Of a stretch of DNA of 64,000 bases, positions 42,626-51,141 are shown piece by piece. Positions within the stretch are counted from its first letter, which is position 1; each line of letters starts with the position of its first letter. Source of the stretch: Lachnospiraceae bacterium (GTDB lineage: Bacteria > Bacillota > Clostridia > Lachnospirales > Lachnospiraceae); NCBI GenBank assembly GCA_016291405.1, contig JAEEXG010000001.1:107483-171482 (forward strand), in the 5' to 3' direction. The position numbers and the translations under genes are program-made. The notes beneath the pieces are model-generated. The model was not told the DNA's origin, did not search any database, and worked only from the letters and a program-made list of their open reading frames with translations.

Positions 42626-43060
42626 ATGAAAAAATTATCATTAAGAAGATTATCTTATCTTCTCTTGGTTGTTTTAGTGTTGGCAACAACTGTATTTACA
42701 GGTTGCGGAAAGAAAGAAGCCACCGCTGAAACAAAGACTGAAGCAAACGGTGCTACCGTAGTCGGCGAAGGAAACACAGAGTTTACTTTTAAAGTAGTCG
42801 ATATGGACGGAAATGAAACTGTTTTCACAGTAAAGACAGACGAAACAACCGTTGGAGCCGCATTACTTAACGCAGGCCTTATCGCAGGCGATGATACAGA
42901 ATACGGTCTCTATGTAAAGACAGTAAACGGCGTTGTTGCTGATTATGATGTTGACCAGACTTTCTGGGGATTCTACATTGACGATGAATTTGCTTCAACA
43001 GGTGTTGACTCTACCAATATTAATCCCGGTAGCGTTTATACTTTCAAAAAGCAGAAATAG
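42626..43060 (+). CDS. DUF4430 lipoprotein
   Basis: A signal peptide with lipobox FTGC places the protein, lipid-anchored, on the outer face of the membrane. A short Ala/Thr/Glu linker leads to a DUF4430 domain (about 45-144; TVGAALLNAGLI, FWGFYIDDEFASTGVDS), which resembles the C-terminal part of transcobalamin-like proteins. Ligand binding is possible but unproven, and no transporter genes are adjacent. The start at ATG 42626-42628 has GAGGTG six bases ahead; it is 144 aa. It has its own promoter and terminator. Confidence 0.85.
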   Translation: MKKLSLRRLSYLLLVVLVLATTVFTGCGKKEATAETKTEANGATVVGEGNTEFTFKVVDMDGNETVFTVKTDETTVGAALLNAGLIAGDDTEYGLYVKTVNGVVADYDVDQTFWGFYIDDEFASTGVDSTNINPGSVYTFKKQK

Positions 43061-43067
43061 TTAAAAC

Positions 43068-43106
43068 AAAAATGGCGTATTCCGATTTTGGAATACGCCT
43101 TTTTAT
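43068..43106. terminator. Bidirectional terminator between the DUF4430 gene and DUF711 gene
   Basis: A perfect 10-bp stem, GGCGTATTCC (43074-43083) with GGAATACGCC (43090-43099), has U-runs on both strands. It ends the lipoprotein gene and the convergent polA-DUF711 operon. Confidence 0.93.
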
Positions 43107-43107
43107 T

Positions 43108-44472
43108 TTAGTTTTTAAATGAATGGATGGGCGCAGGTATGCGTCCTTTTCTGTTTATAAAGTCATCACAGGAAAACTTGTTTACAGGCATTACGGGAGC
43201 ATATCCGAAAAGGCCTCCGAATTCAACCACATCTCCCACATCTTTTCCGAGAGCCGGAATTAATCTTACTGCGGTTGTCTTTTGGTTTACCATACCTATA
43301 GCCATTTCATCTGCAATAATACCTGAAATCGAAGTAGCTTTTGTATCTCCGGGAATTGCAATCATATCAAGACCTACGGAACATACACAAGTCATTGCTT
43401 CAAGTTTTTCAAGTGTAAGGGCTCCGGCTGTAACTGCATTTATCATTCCCTGGTCTTCTGATACAGGAATAAATGCACCGCTTAAACCACCTACATAAGA
43501 AGAAGCCATTACTCCTCCCTTTTTAACCTGATCGTTTAAGAGTGCCAAAGCAGCTGTTGTTCCGGGAGCTCCTGCATATTCAAGACCAATTTCACAAAGA
43601 ATATCTGCTACTGAATCTCCGATTGCCGGTGTGGGTGCCAATGAAAGGTCCACAATACCAAAAGGAACATCCAATGCCTTTGAAGCTTCTCTTGCAACAA
43701 GCTGTCCTACTCTTGTTACTTTGAATGCTGTCTTTTTAATGGTCTCACATAATTCTTCAAAGTTTTTACCACGAACCTTTTCAAGAGCTGTTTTAACTAC
43801 GCCCGGTCCGCTTACACCAACGTTAATTACGCAATCTGCTTCCGTAACACCGTGGAAAGCGCCTGCCATAAAGGGGTTATCGTCGGGAGCATTGCAAAAT
43901 ACCACAAGCTTCATGCATCCCGCACAGTCATTGTCTTTTGTAAGCTCTGCGGTTTCTTTTATAATTTCACCCATAAGCCTAACGGCATCCATGTTGATTC
44001 CTGTCTTTGTGGAACCTACATTAACGGATGAACAAACTCTTTCGGTTTCTGCCAAAGCCTTTGGAATAGATCTAATAAGAAGTTCTTCCTTAGGAGTCAT
44101 ACCTTTAGAAACAAGGGCTGAAAAACCGCCAAGAAGGTTAACTCCTACTTCTTTTGCCGCCTTATCCAAAGTCTTTGCAATCTTTACATAGTCATCAATA
44201 CTTTCGCAGGAAGCGGCTCCGATAAGTGAAATCGGAGTTACGGAAATTCTTTTGTTTACAATGGGAATACCATATTCTCTTGAAATTTCTTCTCCGACTT
44301 TAACAAGGTTCTTAGCCTTGCCTGTTATCTTTTTATAGATGTTATCGCAAACCTTGTTTATGTCAGAATCGATACAATCAAGAAGGCTGATTCCCATTGT
44401 TATTGTTCTTACATCAAGGTTTTCTTTTTCAATCATTTCATTGGTCTCATTGACCTCGAACATATTTATCAT
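43108..44472 (-). CDS. PFL/DUF711 family (UPF0210) protein
   Basis: This 454-aa cytoplasmic protein matches the UPF0210/DUF711 family, which has glycyl-radical-enzyme-like (PFL) barrel features but no radical glycine motif. It is almost always encoded directly after an ACT-domain UPF0237 protein, as it is here (12 bp apart). The family's function is unknown; an amino-acid-linked regulatory role is a guess based on the ACT partner. Confidence 0.88.
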   Translation of the reverse strand: MINMFEVNETNEMIEKENLDVRTITMGISLLDCIDSDINKVCDNIYKKITGKAKNLVKVGEEISREYGIPIVNKRISVTPISLIGAASCESIDDYVKIAKTLDKAAKEVGVNLLGGFSALVSKGMTPKEELLIRSIPKALAETERVCSSVNVGSTKTGINMDAVRLMGEIIKETAELTKDNDCAGCMKLVVFCNAPDDNPFMAGAFHGVTEADCVINVGVSGPGVVKTALEKVRGKNFEELCETIKKTAFKVTRVGQLVAREASKALDVPFGIVDLSLAPTPAIGDSVADILCEIGLEYAGAPGTTAALALLNDQVKKGGVMASSYVGGLSGAFIPVSEDQGMINAVTAGALTLEKLEAMTCVCSVGLDMIAIPGDTKATSISGIIADEMAIGMVNQKTTAVRLIPALGKDVGDVVEFGGLFGYAPVMPVNKFSCDDFINRKGRIPAPIHSFKN

Positions 44473-44483
44473 TTAAGCCACCT

Positions 44484-44756
44484 CTAAATTCTGTGCATTG
44501 AATTAAAAATATCTTCTTGCTGGCACTTAATGATAACGCCGATTTCTTCTCCAAGCTTTTCAAGCTTCTCGGCAATTTCCCCGAACTTTTCAGATGCATT
44601 GTTCATATCAACAATCATCATCATGTTGAAATACCCCTGTACGATTGTCTGGGAGATGTCCAGGATGTTAATGTTGTGCTCTGCCAAGAATGTACAAGTC
44701 TTGGCAATGATGCCTACGGTGTCTTTTCCCACAACCGTAATGATGGTTTTATTCAT
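44484..44756 (-). CDS. ACT-domain protein (UPF0237)
   Basis: This 90-aa protein is a single ACT domain (MNKTIITVVGKDTVGIIAKT at the start), a fold that binds small ligands such as amino acids. The start at ATG 44754-44756 has GGAGG at a good distance; a longer start is not supported. It is the constant partner of the DUF711 protein that follows. Confidence 0.9.
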   Translation of the reverse strand: MNKTIITVVGKDTVGIIAKTCTFLAEHNINILDISQTIVQGYFNMMMIVDMNNASEKFGEIAEKLEKLGEEIGVIIKCQQEDIFNSMHRI

Positions 44757-44772
44757 AAATCGTCCTCCGATC

Positions 44773-45570
44773 TTAAAATTCAATAGCCGTCATAGGGCAA
44801 TCTCTCTTTGCCACATACAAAGGAAAATCATTTCCGTGATACTTATTGTCGGAAGCTTCTATTTCAAGCCTTACGGTTTCATAGGCAAGCTCCGGCAAGT
44901 TGTTTTCTTTGCTTAAATGTCCAAGGAAAATAGCCTTTAAATTATCATGCAAAATTCCCGACAAAAGTCTTCCCGAATTCTCGTTTGACAAGTGTCCTCT
45001 GTCAGAAAGGATTCTTTGCTTAAGATAGTAAGGGTAAGGACCAACCTGAAGCATACGTATATCATGATTGGCTTCAGCCATGATTATATCAGAATCTTTG
45101 ATGCAATCAATGGTATATTCGTTAAAAGTTCCAAGGTCAGTTATAACAGAAACTTTCTTTTTTTCACAACTTACTCTGTAAGCAACAGGTTCATTTGCAT
45201 CGTGAGATATTTCCATGGGATTAATAATCAAATCTTTAATGGAAACTTTAACATCTTTTTTTACTTCATTAAAAAGCGCATCATCTATTTTTCCTAAAGA
45301 AGATGCGCTTTTAATCCCGCAAATTGTACCTTTGGTTGCATATATGGGGATAGAATATTTTCTTGATAATACTCCCAGTCCCTGTACGTGATCCGCATGC
45401 TCATGCGTTATTAAAATAGCGTCAAGCTCTTCGGGCTTAATATCAAGCCCTGCCAAGCCTTCCACCGTTCTTTTCGCACTTATGCCTGCGTCAATAAGTA
45501 TATGCGTGGTATCGGATCCAACGTAAATACAATTTCCGCTTGATCCGCTTGCTATACTTGAAAACCTCAT
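44773..45570 (-). CDS. Metallo-beta-lactamase-fold hydrolase (YycJ/WalJ-like)
   Basis: The metal site THEHADH (about 55-61) and flanking strands are those of the MBL fold. The N-terminus MRFSSIASGSSGNCIYVGSD is typical of the YycJ/WalJ group, which is linked to DNA repair and cell-wall homeostasis in Firmicutes. It is 265 aa. It lies between an FtsA-like gene and the ACT gene and has no WalRK partner here, so the WalJ name is only by similarity. Confidence 0.88.
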   Translation of the reverse strand: MRFSSIASGSSGNCIYVGSDTTHILIDAGISAKRTVEGLAGLDIKPEELDAILITHEHADHVQGLGVLSRKYSIPIYATKGTICGIKSASSLGKIDDALFNEVKKDVKVSIKDLIINPMEISHDANEPVAYRVSCEKKKVSVITDLGTFNEYTIDCIKDSDIIMAEANHDIRMLQVGPYPYYLKQRILSDRGHLSNENSGRLLSGILHDNLKAIFLGHLSKENNLPELAYETVRLEIEASDNKYHGNDFPLYVAKRDCPMTAIEF

Positions 45571-45580
45571 TTTAAACCCA

Positions 45581-47533
45581 TTATTCCTTCCAATAAATTT
45601 CCAGGATGTCTCCGCTCTTTAAACCATCCATGTACTTAGCATTCTTACCGTTATGAAGGGTAACAATGCTACGTCCCTTAGGATCGTTTAAATCAAAGTC
45701 AATGTAATCAAATACATCGATATAAATGTAATAGTGTTTACCCGTTAAAGTAATTTCACGGCCGTTAACAAAAACCGTAATGCTCTCTCCCTTAGGCTGA
45801 GCGGGAGCTTCTTCCTTTACTTCAACATCTTCACTTACAACAACTTCTTCCTCTTTGGCTTTTTCTTCTATATCTTCGCTTTTAACCAAAGCTTCTTTAA
45901 GCTGTTCCTTTGTACATGTATCAAGAATCTCGATATGATCGCCTTCAGCGATTTCATAGCCTACGGATGCAGCCTTACCGTTTACAAATACAGGTCTTGT
46001 AAGCTCCACAATCTGACCGTCCACAAGGATTTTAAGACCTTCCTTAAATTCGGGCAAATCGGAAATCTTCACACTGGCCTTAGCACCTGCTGTAGATTCT
46101 ATGATTTCAACCTTATCGTTTGAATTAACCTTTGTGGTGATATCCGCAGTTTTACCGTTAACTTTAATTACGGCAGCTTCTCCCGGCGCACCTTTAACAA
46201 TCTTTGTCTTTCCGTTTACTATAAAGCTTAATGCTTTACCGCGCTTAGGGAATAATCCGTCATTGGGGAATCCTGCCTGCATGGCAACATCCACAACAGC
46301 CACATTACCGTTATCGTATAATTTCATGCGGTTTCCGTTGAAAGAAACGTATACAAAGTTATTGTTGTTTTCGTAGTAATTTAAACAGATTCCGATAGGA
46401 GTAACCATCAAAGGCGATTTTGAAAAATCTTCTTCGCAAAAATCGATTTTTCCGGAAACATCACTTCCTCTTAAAGCTACTCTTTCTTTAATAAGACCTA
46501 ACTTATTTGCCAACGCATCGGTAAATCCGACAGCCAAACCACCGCCACCGACAACGAATACGGCACTTACGGATTTATCTCCGTTAAGACGCTTAATTTC
46601 TTCTGCAACGTAGTTAGTAATTTCATCTACTTTATTTGATAAAGCTTTTTCAACATCATTCTTTGTGACCTTTTGCTTGATGCCCATAATATCTTCGTAT
46701 TCAAATTCATCAAGCTCTGTGGCAGCACGTTTCATGCGCTCAGCTTCATAAAAGTCTGCAAGAAAATGTCTTGCCAGATCGTCAGTAAGAGCATCACCTG
46801 CCATGGGAATCATGCCATAACCTATAATGCTTCCGTTATCAGTTATGGAAATATCGCTTGTTCCTGCGCCCACATCCACAAGGGCTAAGTTTAACATTCT
46901 AAATCTTTCGGGAATTGCAACAGAGATAGCCGCAATAGGTTCCAAAGTAAGATTTGCTACTTCAAGTTCTGCCAAATCACAGGCTTTATAAAGGCCGTCA
47001 ACAACATCATCAGGCAAAAATGTAGCTATCATATCAGCCGAAATATGCCTTGCTTTATGTCCCACAAGGTTTAAAATCGGCAAAGTGTTTAAATAGTATC
47101 TGATTACGGAATAACCGACACAATAAAACTTTGTTTCGGAAGAATTCTGATCTCCGAACTCTTTATATGCTTTTTCAATACCCAAAAGCAAAAGATTTGA
47201 AACGTCTTCCGCTTTGGCTTCTCTTTCTTCTTCAAAAACCATCTCAATCTTTGTGGTGACGGTTTTTAACACACGACCTGCGGCCGCAATACAAACATGA
47301 GTAAGCTTTTCCCCTATAGCTTCCTCACACTCTTCCTTGATTTCTTTGATGGTAAGCGCCACTCTTGGAATGTCGTGGATTTGTCCGTCCATCATGGCAC
47401 GTGTTTCATGCTCTTTTGAACGCTGACACACTACCTGGAAACGGTCATTCTTTAAATAACCTACAGTACCCACAACGCTTCTTGTTCCGATATCAAGGCC
47501 AAATACATATTGATTCTTTGCAAGTTCACTCAT
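45581..47533 (-). CDS. FtsA/PilM-like ATPase with beta-grasp-like tail
   Basis: Residues 8-345 form an actin-like ASKHA domain with the FtsA subfamily pattern: phosphate-1 LDIGTRSV, phosphate-2 DVGAGTSDISI and an adenosine motif VFVVGGGGLA. Unlike true FtsA (about 400-440 aa) it has a 250-residue tail containing three similar modules (about 435-478, 500-537, 584-648), each built around VNGK or VDGQ and ending in GDxxEI. No membrane-targeting amphipathic helix is at the end. The next downstream gene is the MBL hydrolase; coaE lies upstream, overlapping by 4 bp. It may be a division or membrane-linked factor; its function is inferred. Confidence 0.8.
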   Translation of the reverse strand: MSELAKNQYVFGLDIGTRSVVGTVGYLKNDRFQVVCQRSKEHETRAMMDGQIHDIPRVALTIKEIKEECEEAIGEKLTHVCIAAAGRVLKTVTTKIEMVFEEEREAKAEDVSNLLLLGIEKAYKEFGDQNSSETKFYCVGYSVIRYYLNTLPILNLVGHKARHISADMIATFLPDDVVDGLYKACDLAELEVANLTLEPIAAISVAIPERFRMLNLALVDVGAGTSDISITDNGSIIGYGMIPMAGDALTDDLARHFLADFYEAERMKRAATELDEFEYEDIMGIKQKVTKNDVEKALSNKVDEITNYVAEEIKRLNGDKSVSAVFVVGGGGLAVGFTDALANKLGLIKERVALRGSDVSGKIDFCEEDFSKSPLMVTPIGICLNYYENNNNFVYVSFNGNRMKLYDNGNVAVVDVAMQAGFPNDGLFPKRGKALSFIVNGKTKIVKGAPGEAAVIKVNGKTADITTKVNSNDKVEIIESTAGAKASVKISDLPEFKEGLKILVDGQIVELTRPVFVNGKAASVGYEIAEGDHIEILDTCTKEQLKEALVKSEDIEEKAKEEEVVVSEDVEVKEEAPAQPKGESITVFVNGREITLTGKHYYIYIDVFDYIDFDLNDPKGRSIVTLHNGKNAKYMDGLKSGDILEIYWKE

Positions 47534-48126
47534 GAATTTTCCCCTAACCTTTCGCGTATTTGTTCAAAACTGTCCTCGCATAAACCCGAATTATCAATCT
47601 CAAAATCTGAATTTTTCCGGTATTCTTCTTCGGAAAGCTGGCTTTTTAATATGGAATCGATTTTGGCATCCGAGTAACCTCTTGATTCCTTAAGCCGTTT
47701 TCTTCTAACATCAATATTAGTATAAATATACCACATTTCATCCACAATTTCTTTATATCCGCACTCTATAAGTAAAGCCGCTTCGATAAAAAGATAATCT
47801 AATGTGTTCTCTTTTCTTAAAGTTTTTATTCTATCTTCAATAAAAACTCGTACAGCCGGATGAATAATCCCATTTACTTTTTCAAGTAAATTTTTATCGG
47901 CAAAAATTTTTGAAGCCATTTTGCTGTTATCGATTTCACCGTTTAAAGAAAGAACATCTTTTCCAAGAAGGTCTGTCAACGGTTCAAAGCAAGGCTTCCC
48001 GCTTTTACATAAATCCTTTGCCAATTCATCGGAAACTATTACTTCACATTTATAGTTTTCTTTTAGAAAGTCAAGTATCTTTGTTTTACCGGAGCCTACG
48101 CCGCCGGTGATTCCAATTACTTTCAC
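47530..48126 (-). CDS. coaE: Dephospho-CoA kinase
   Basis: CoaE phosphorylates dephospho-CoA at the 3' position in the last step of CoA synthesis. Walker A GGVGSGKT is at the N-terminus and the LID region has RRKRLKESRGY. A GTG start at 48124-48126 was preferred because GGAGG sits four bases upstream and the family begins MKVIGITGG; the ATG start eight codons earlier would overlap polA. It is 198 aa. It lies between polA and the FtsA-like gene. Confidence 0.93.
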   Translation of the reverse strand: MKVIGITGGVGSGKTKILDFLKENYKCEVIVSDELAKDLCKSGKPCFEPLTDLLGKDVLSLNGEIDNSKMASKIFADKNLLEKVNGIIHPAVRVFIEDRIKTLRKENTLDYLFIEAALLIECGYKEIVDEMWYIYTNIDVRRKRLKESRGYSDAKIDSILKSQLSEEEYRKNSDFEIDNSGLCEDSFEQIRERLGENS

Positions 48127-48136
48127 GTTGCCTCCG

Positions 48137-50722
48137 TTAGTGGGCATCAAACCATGTGTCTCCCACGTTTACTTCAGATTCAAGTTCAACAGATAAAGAA
48201 GCAGCATTTGTCATTTCATCCGAAACGATTTCTTTAACCTTTTCTATCTCAGATTCCTTTACCTCAAGCAAAACTTCGTCGTGTACCTGGATAAGCAGTT
48301 TTGACTCAAGCTTTTCTTCTTTTAATCTGTTAAAAATATTAATCATGGCTATTTTCATGATATCCGCTGCGGTTCCCTGAATAGGCGCATTCATTGCCAC
48401 TCTTTCTCCGAAGGAACGAAGCATAAAGTTTGAAGATGAAAGCTCGGGGATAGGACGCACTCTTTTATAAAGAGTTGTTACAAATCCGTCCTTCTTTGCC
48501 TTTTCAACAGTACTGTCAATGTATTCTTTAATCTTTGAATACTTTGAAAAGTAGTCTTCTTTATGTTTTTTTGCAACATAAAAATCAAGACCTGTGTCTT
48601 CGCTTAAGCCATAGTCACTGATACCGTAAATAATACCGAAATTAACGGCCTTAGCCTGGCGTCTTAATTCACTTGTGACTTCATCGTAAGGCACTTCAAA
48701 TACAATTGATGCGGTACTTCTGTGAATGTCTTTCTTTTCTTTGAAAGCACCGATCATCTTTTCATCCCCTGACATATGAGCCATGAGTCTAAGTTCAATC
48801 TGAGAATAGTCGGCATCAATAAACTTAAAGCCCGGCTTAGGAAGGAAAACTTTTCTAAGTTCTCTTCCAAGTTCCCTTCTTATGGGAATGTTTTGTAAGT
48901 TAGGTTCAGTTGAGCTTATTCGGCCCGTAGCGGTTATTGTCTGGTTAAAGTGAGTATGAATGCGTCCGTCTTCTTTAATACATGCCGTTAAGCCTTCTAC
49001 GTAGGTAGAATTAAGCTTTGTAAGCATTCTGTACTCTAATATGTCACTGACAATGGGATACTCTCCCGATAATCTCTCCAAAATATCCGCAGATGTTGAA
49101 TATCCCGTCTTTGTTTTCTTTCCGTGAGGAAGATTCATTTTTTCAAAAAGAATCACTCCAAGCTGTTTTGGAGAATTTATATTAAACTCTTCTCCTGCTG
49201 CTTCATATATACTCTTTTCAAGCTCAGATATCTTTACGGTAAGCTTTTCTCCGAATGCCTTTAATGCTTTTTTATCAACGTAAACTCCGTCTTTTTCCAT
49301 TGAGTAAAGCACGAAAGACAAGGGCATTTCAATTTTCCTGTAAAGCTCTTCTTCACCCATTTTCTTAACTTCTTCTTTAATGGTTGAAACAAGCTCTCCT
49401 GCATACTTTGTGATTAAAGAAGCTCTCTTTTTTGGCTCCTTTAATAAAGCTTTGTCATCATCAAAGTATTTGGATAAATATTTATCACACAAATATGAAA
49501 TGTTATATTCACCCTTTAGAGGATCTGCAAGATATGCCAGTATTTCCGCATCATCAAAGCTATCCTTATACTCTCCGACATAGTCATAGATTGTCTTTAT
49601 GTTTAGCGTATTGACATTTGTGTCAGATTCTAAGTTGTTTCTTACTTCCTCAGTAAGAAAATCCTTTGAGATTACACTGTTAAACTCTATAAAATAAGTT
49701 TCATCGCTAACGGTAACAGAAAGGCCTTCATCGCATCCGTACAAAGAAACCGATTTTTTACCTTTAATGAGACTAAGGGCTTTCTTAGCTTCTTCTTTTG
49801 AAGAAACAACTGTAAAATCGATATCATCCTTAGCTTCATTAACTTCCTTTGCACCGGAAAATGAAGATAATTTTTCAATTACCTTTCTAAGTGAATACTT
49901 TAATAAAACCTCCATCGAATTGTCATTTAAAAGGTTCTTGCATTCACTGTTATTTAAGTCTAAATCAACAGGAGCATTAATCTCTATTCTTGATAAAGTT
50001 CTTGAAAAGAAAGCATTTTCTTTGTTTTCAGAAAGGTTTGCATACAAAGCTTTCTTTCCCTTTAAATCATCCAAATGCTCATAAAGATTTTCAAGGTTAT
50101 GATAGGTCTTAATCAAACCTTCCGCAGTCTTTGGACCAACGCCCGGGACTCCAGGAATATTGTCACTTGTATCGCCCTGAAGAGCTTTAACGTCAATAAA
50201 CTCTAAGGGAGTAACGCCTTTTTCTTCCATCACGTCTTTTGCGTAATAGTAAAAGGTTTGTGTGACGCCTTTGGAAGTTTTTGGAATTGCAATTTTTATC
50301 TTATCGGAAGCAATCTGAAGTAAGTCTCTGTCTCCCGAAAGAAGGGTTACATCAAGGCCTTCTTTTTCTGATTTCTTTGCAAGAGTACCAAGAAGGTCGT
50401 CTGCTTCAAAACCTGCCTGCTTTACAATTCTTACTCCCATTGAAGTTAACACTTCTTCCATAATGGGAAACTGAGAAATAAGCTCTGTGGGAGCGGCGCT
50501 TCTTGTACCTTTATATTCTTTAAACATTTCATGTCTGAATGTGGGAGCATGAACGTCAAAAGCAACCGTCAGATATTCAGGCTTCTCTTCCTCAATTGTT
50601 TTAATCAATATATTTAAAAAGCCGAGGACTGCATTGGTATAAACGCCGTTTTTATCAAGAAGCGGCAATGCATAAAATCCTCGGTTCATCATAGAATTTC
50701 CGTCGATAAGTAATATTTTCAA
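48137..50722 (-). CDS. polA: DNA polymerase I
   Basis: Pol I fills gaps and removes primers. An N-terminal 5'-3' exonuclease (to about 285; GDRDLLQIASDKI) is followed by a middle region in the place of the 3'-5' exonuclease, where the metal-binding acids are missing, so no proofreading is expected. The C-terminal polymerase domain has DADYSQIELRLMAH (motif A) and IQVHDEVLLEV (motif C). The length is 861 aa. It follows the zinc-finger membrane protein by 17 bp and precedes coaE. Confidence 0.97.
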   Translation of the reverse strand: MKILLIDGNSMMNRGFYALPLLDKNGVYTNAVLGFLNILIKTIEEEKPEYLTVAFDVHAPTFRHEMFKEYKGTRSAAPTELISQFPIMEEVLTSMGVRIVKQAGFEADDLLGTLAKKSEKEGLDVTLLSGDRDLLQIASDKIKIAIPKTSKGVTQTFYYYAKDVMEEKGVTPLEFIDVKALQGDTSDNIPGVPGVGPKTAEGLIKTYHNLENLYEHLDDLKGKKALYANLSENKENAFFSRTLSRIEINAPVDLDLNNSECKNLLNDNSMEVLLKYSLRKVIEKLSSFSGAKEVNEAKDDIDFTVVSSKEEAKKALSLIKGKKSVSLYGCDEGLSVTVSDETYFIEFNSVISKDFLTEEVRNNLESDTNVNTLNIKTIYDYVGEYKDSFDDAEILAYLADPLKGEYNISYLCDKYLSKYFDDDKALLKEPKKRASLITKYAGELVSTIKEEVKKMGEEELYRKIEMPLSFVLYSMEKDGVYVDKKALKAFGEKLTVKISELEKSIYEAAGEEFNINSPKQLGVILFEKMNLPHGKKTKTGYSTSADILERLSGEYPIVSDILEYRMLTKLNSTYVEGLTACIKEDGRIHTHFNQTITATGRISSTEPNLQNIPIRRELGRELRKVFLPKPGFKFIDADYSQIELRLMAHMSGDEKMIGAFKEKKDIHRSTASIVFEVPYDEVTSELRRQAKAVNFGIIYGISDYGLSEDTGLDFYVAKKHKEDYFSKYSKIKEYIDSTVEKAKKDGFVTTLYKRVRPIPELSSSNFMLRSFGERVAMNAPIQGTAADIMKIAMINIFNRLKEEKLESKLLIQVHDEVLLEVKESEIEKVKEIVSDEMTNAASLSVELESEVNVGDTWFDAH

Positions 50723-50739
50723 GTGAAAAACCCCTTAAC

Positions 50740-51078
50740 CTATAGAATAATTGTAACCACGGAGCCGATAACAAGGCACACTATGGCTATAATACAAAAA
50801 ACGAATCCAAAATAAAGAAAATCGTGAGACTTAATCTGCTTATACGAATCATTTATTTTGTTTTCAAGACTTTGAAGCAAATTGTAATCGTTCTCAATTT
50901 CGGCCTTGTTAAGACCTTCCGAAACCATGTACTGAATAGTCAGCTCTTCCTTGCAGTTTTTGCATTCCCTCATGTGGTCAAGCATAGCCTGCATTTCATA
51001 AACAGAAAGCTTATTTTCCAAGTATCTTGGTATCATTCGTTCGATTTTTTTACAATCTACTTTTCTTTCGTCCTTCAT
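50740..51078 (-). CDS. Putative anti-sigma factor-like zinc-finger membrane protein
   Basis: A 112-aa protein with a zf-HC2-like N-terminus (HMRECKNC, plus an upstream Cys in VDCKK) and one C-terminal membrane segment (about 87-110). This is the layout of zinc-binding anti-sigma factors. No ECF sigma factor gene is adjacent, which is unusual. The start codon lies only 6 bp from an extended -10 promoter and has no Shine-Dalgarno, implying a nearly leaderless mRNA. It leads into polA. Confidence 0.75.
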   Translation of the reverse strand: MKDERKVDCKKIERMIPRYLENKLSVYEMQAMLDHMRECKNCKEELTIQYMVSEGLNKAEIENDYNLLQSLENKINDSYKQIKSHDFLYFGFVFCIIAIVCLVIGSVVTIIL

Positions 51079-51084
51079 TCTTAC

Positions 51085-51093
51085 ATCATATCA
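51085..51093 (-). promoter_or_regulatory. Extended -10 promoter before the zinc-finger gene and polA
   Basis: The minus-strand sequence TGATATGAT is an extended -10 element (TGnTATGAT). Its -10 ends 6 bp before the start codon, so the transcript would begin at or near the ATG. No good -35 is visible. Confidence 0.55.
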
Positions 51094-51106
51094 CAGTAGA
51101 CGTTTC

Positions 51107-51134
51107 AAAAAAAGCGGTGAATAAAATTCACCGC
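51107..51134 (-). terminator. Intrinsic terminator after the GH43 gene
   Basis: A 9-bp GC-rich stem (51114-51122 and 51126-51134) with loop AAA is followed by a U7 run on the minus strand. It ends the xylan operon. Confidence 0.9.
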
Positions 51135-51141
51135 CTCTTTG

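Noticed and set aside
43631..44191. 186-codon plus-strand frame opposite DUF711
   Set aside because: Shadow of a well-conserved gene family on the other strand.
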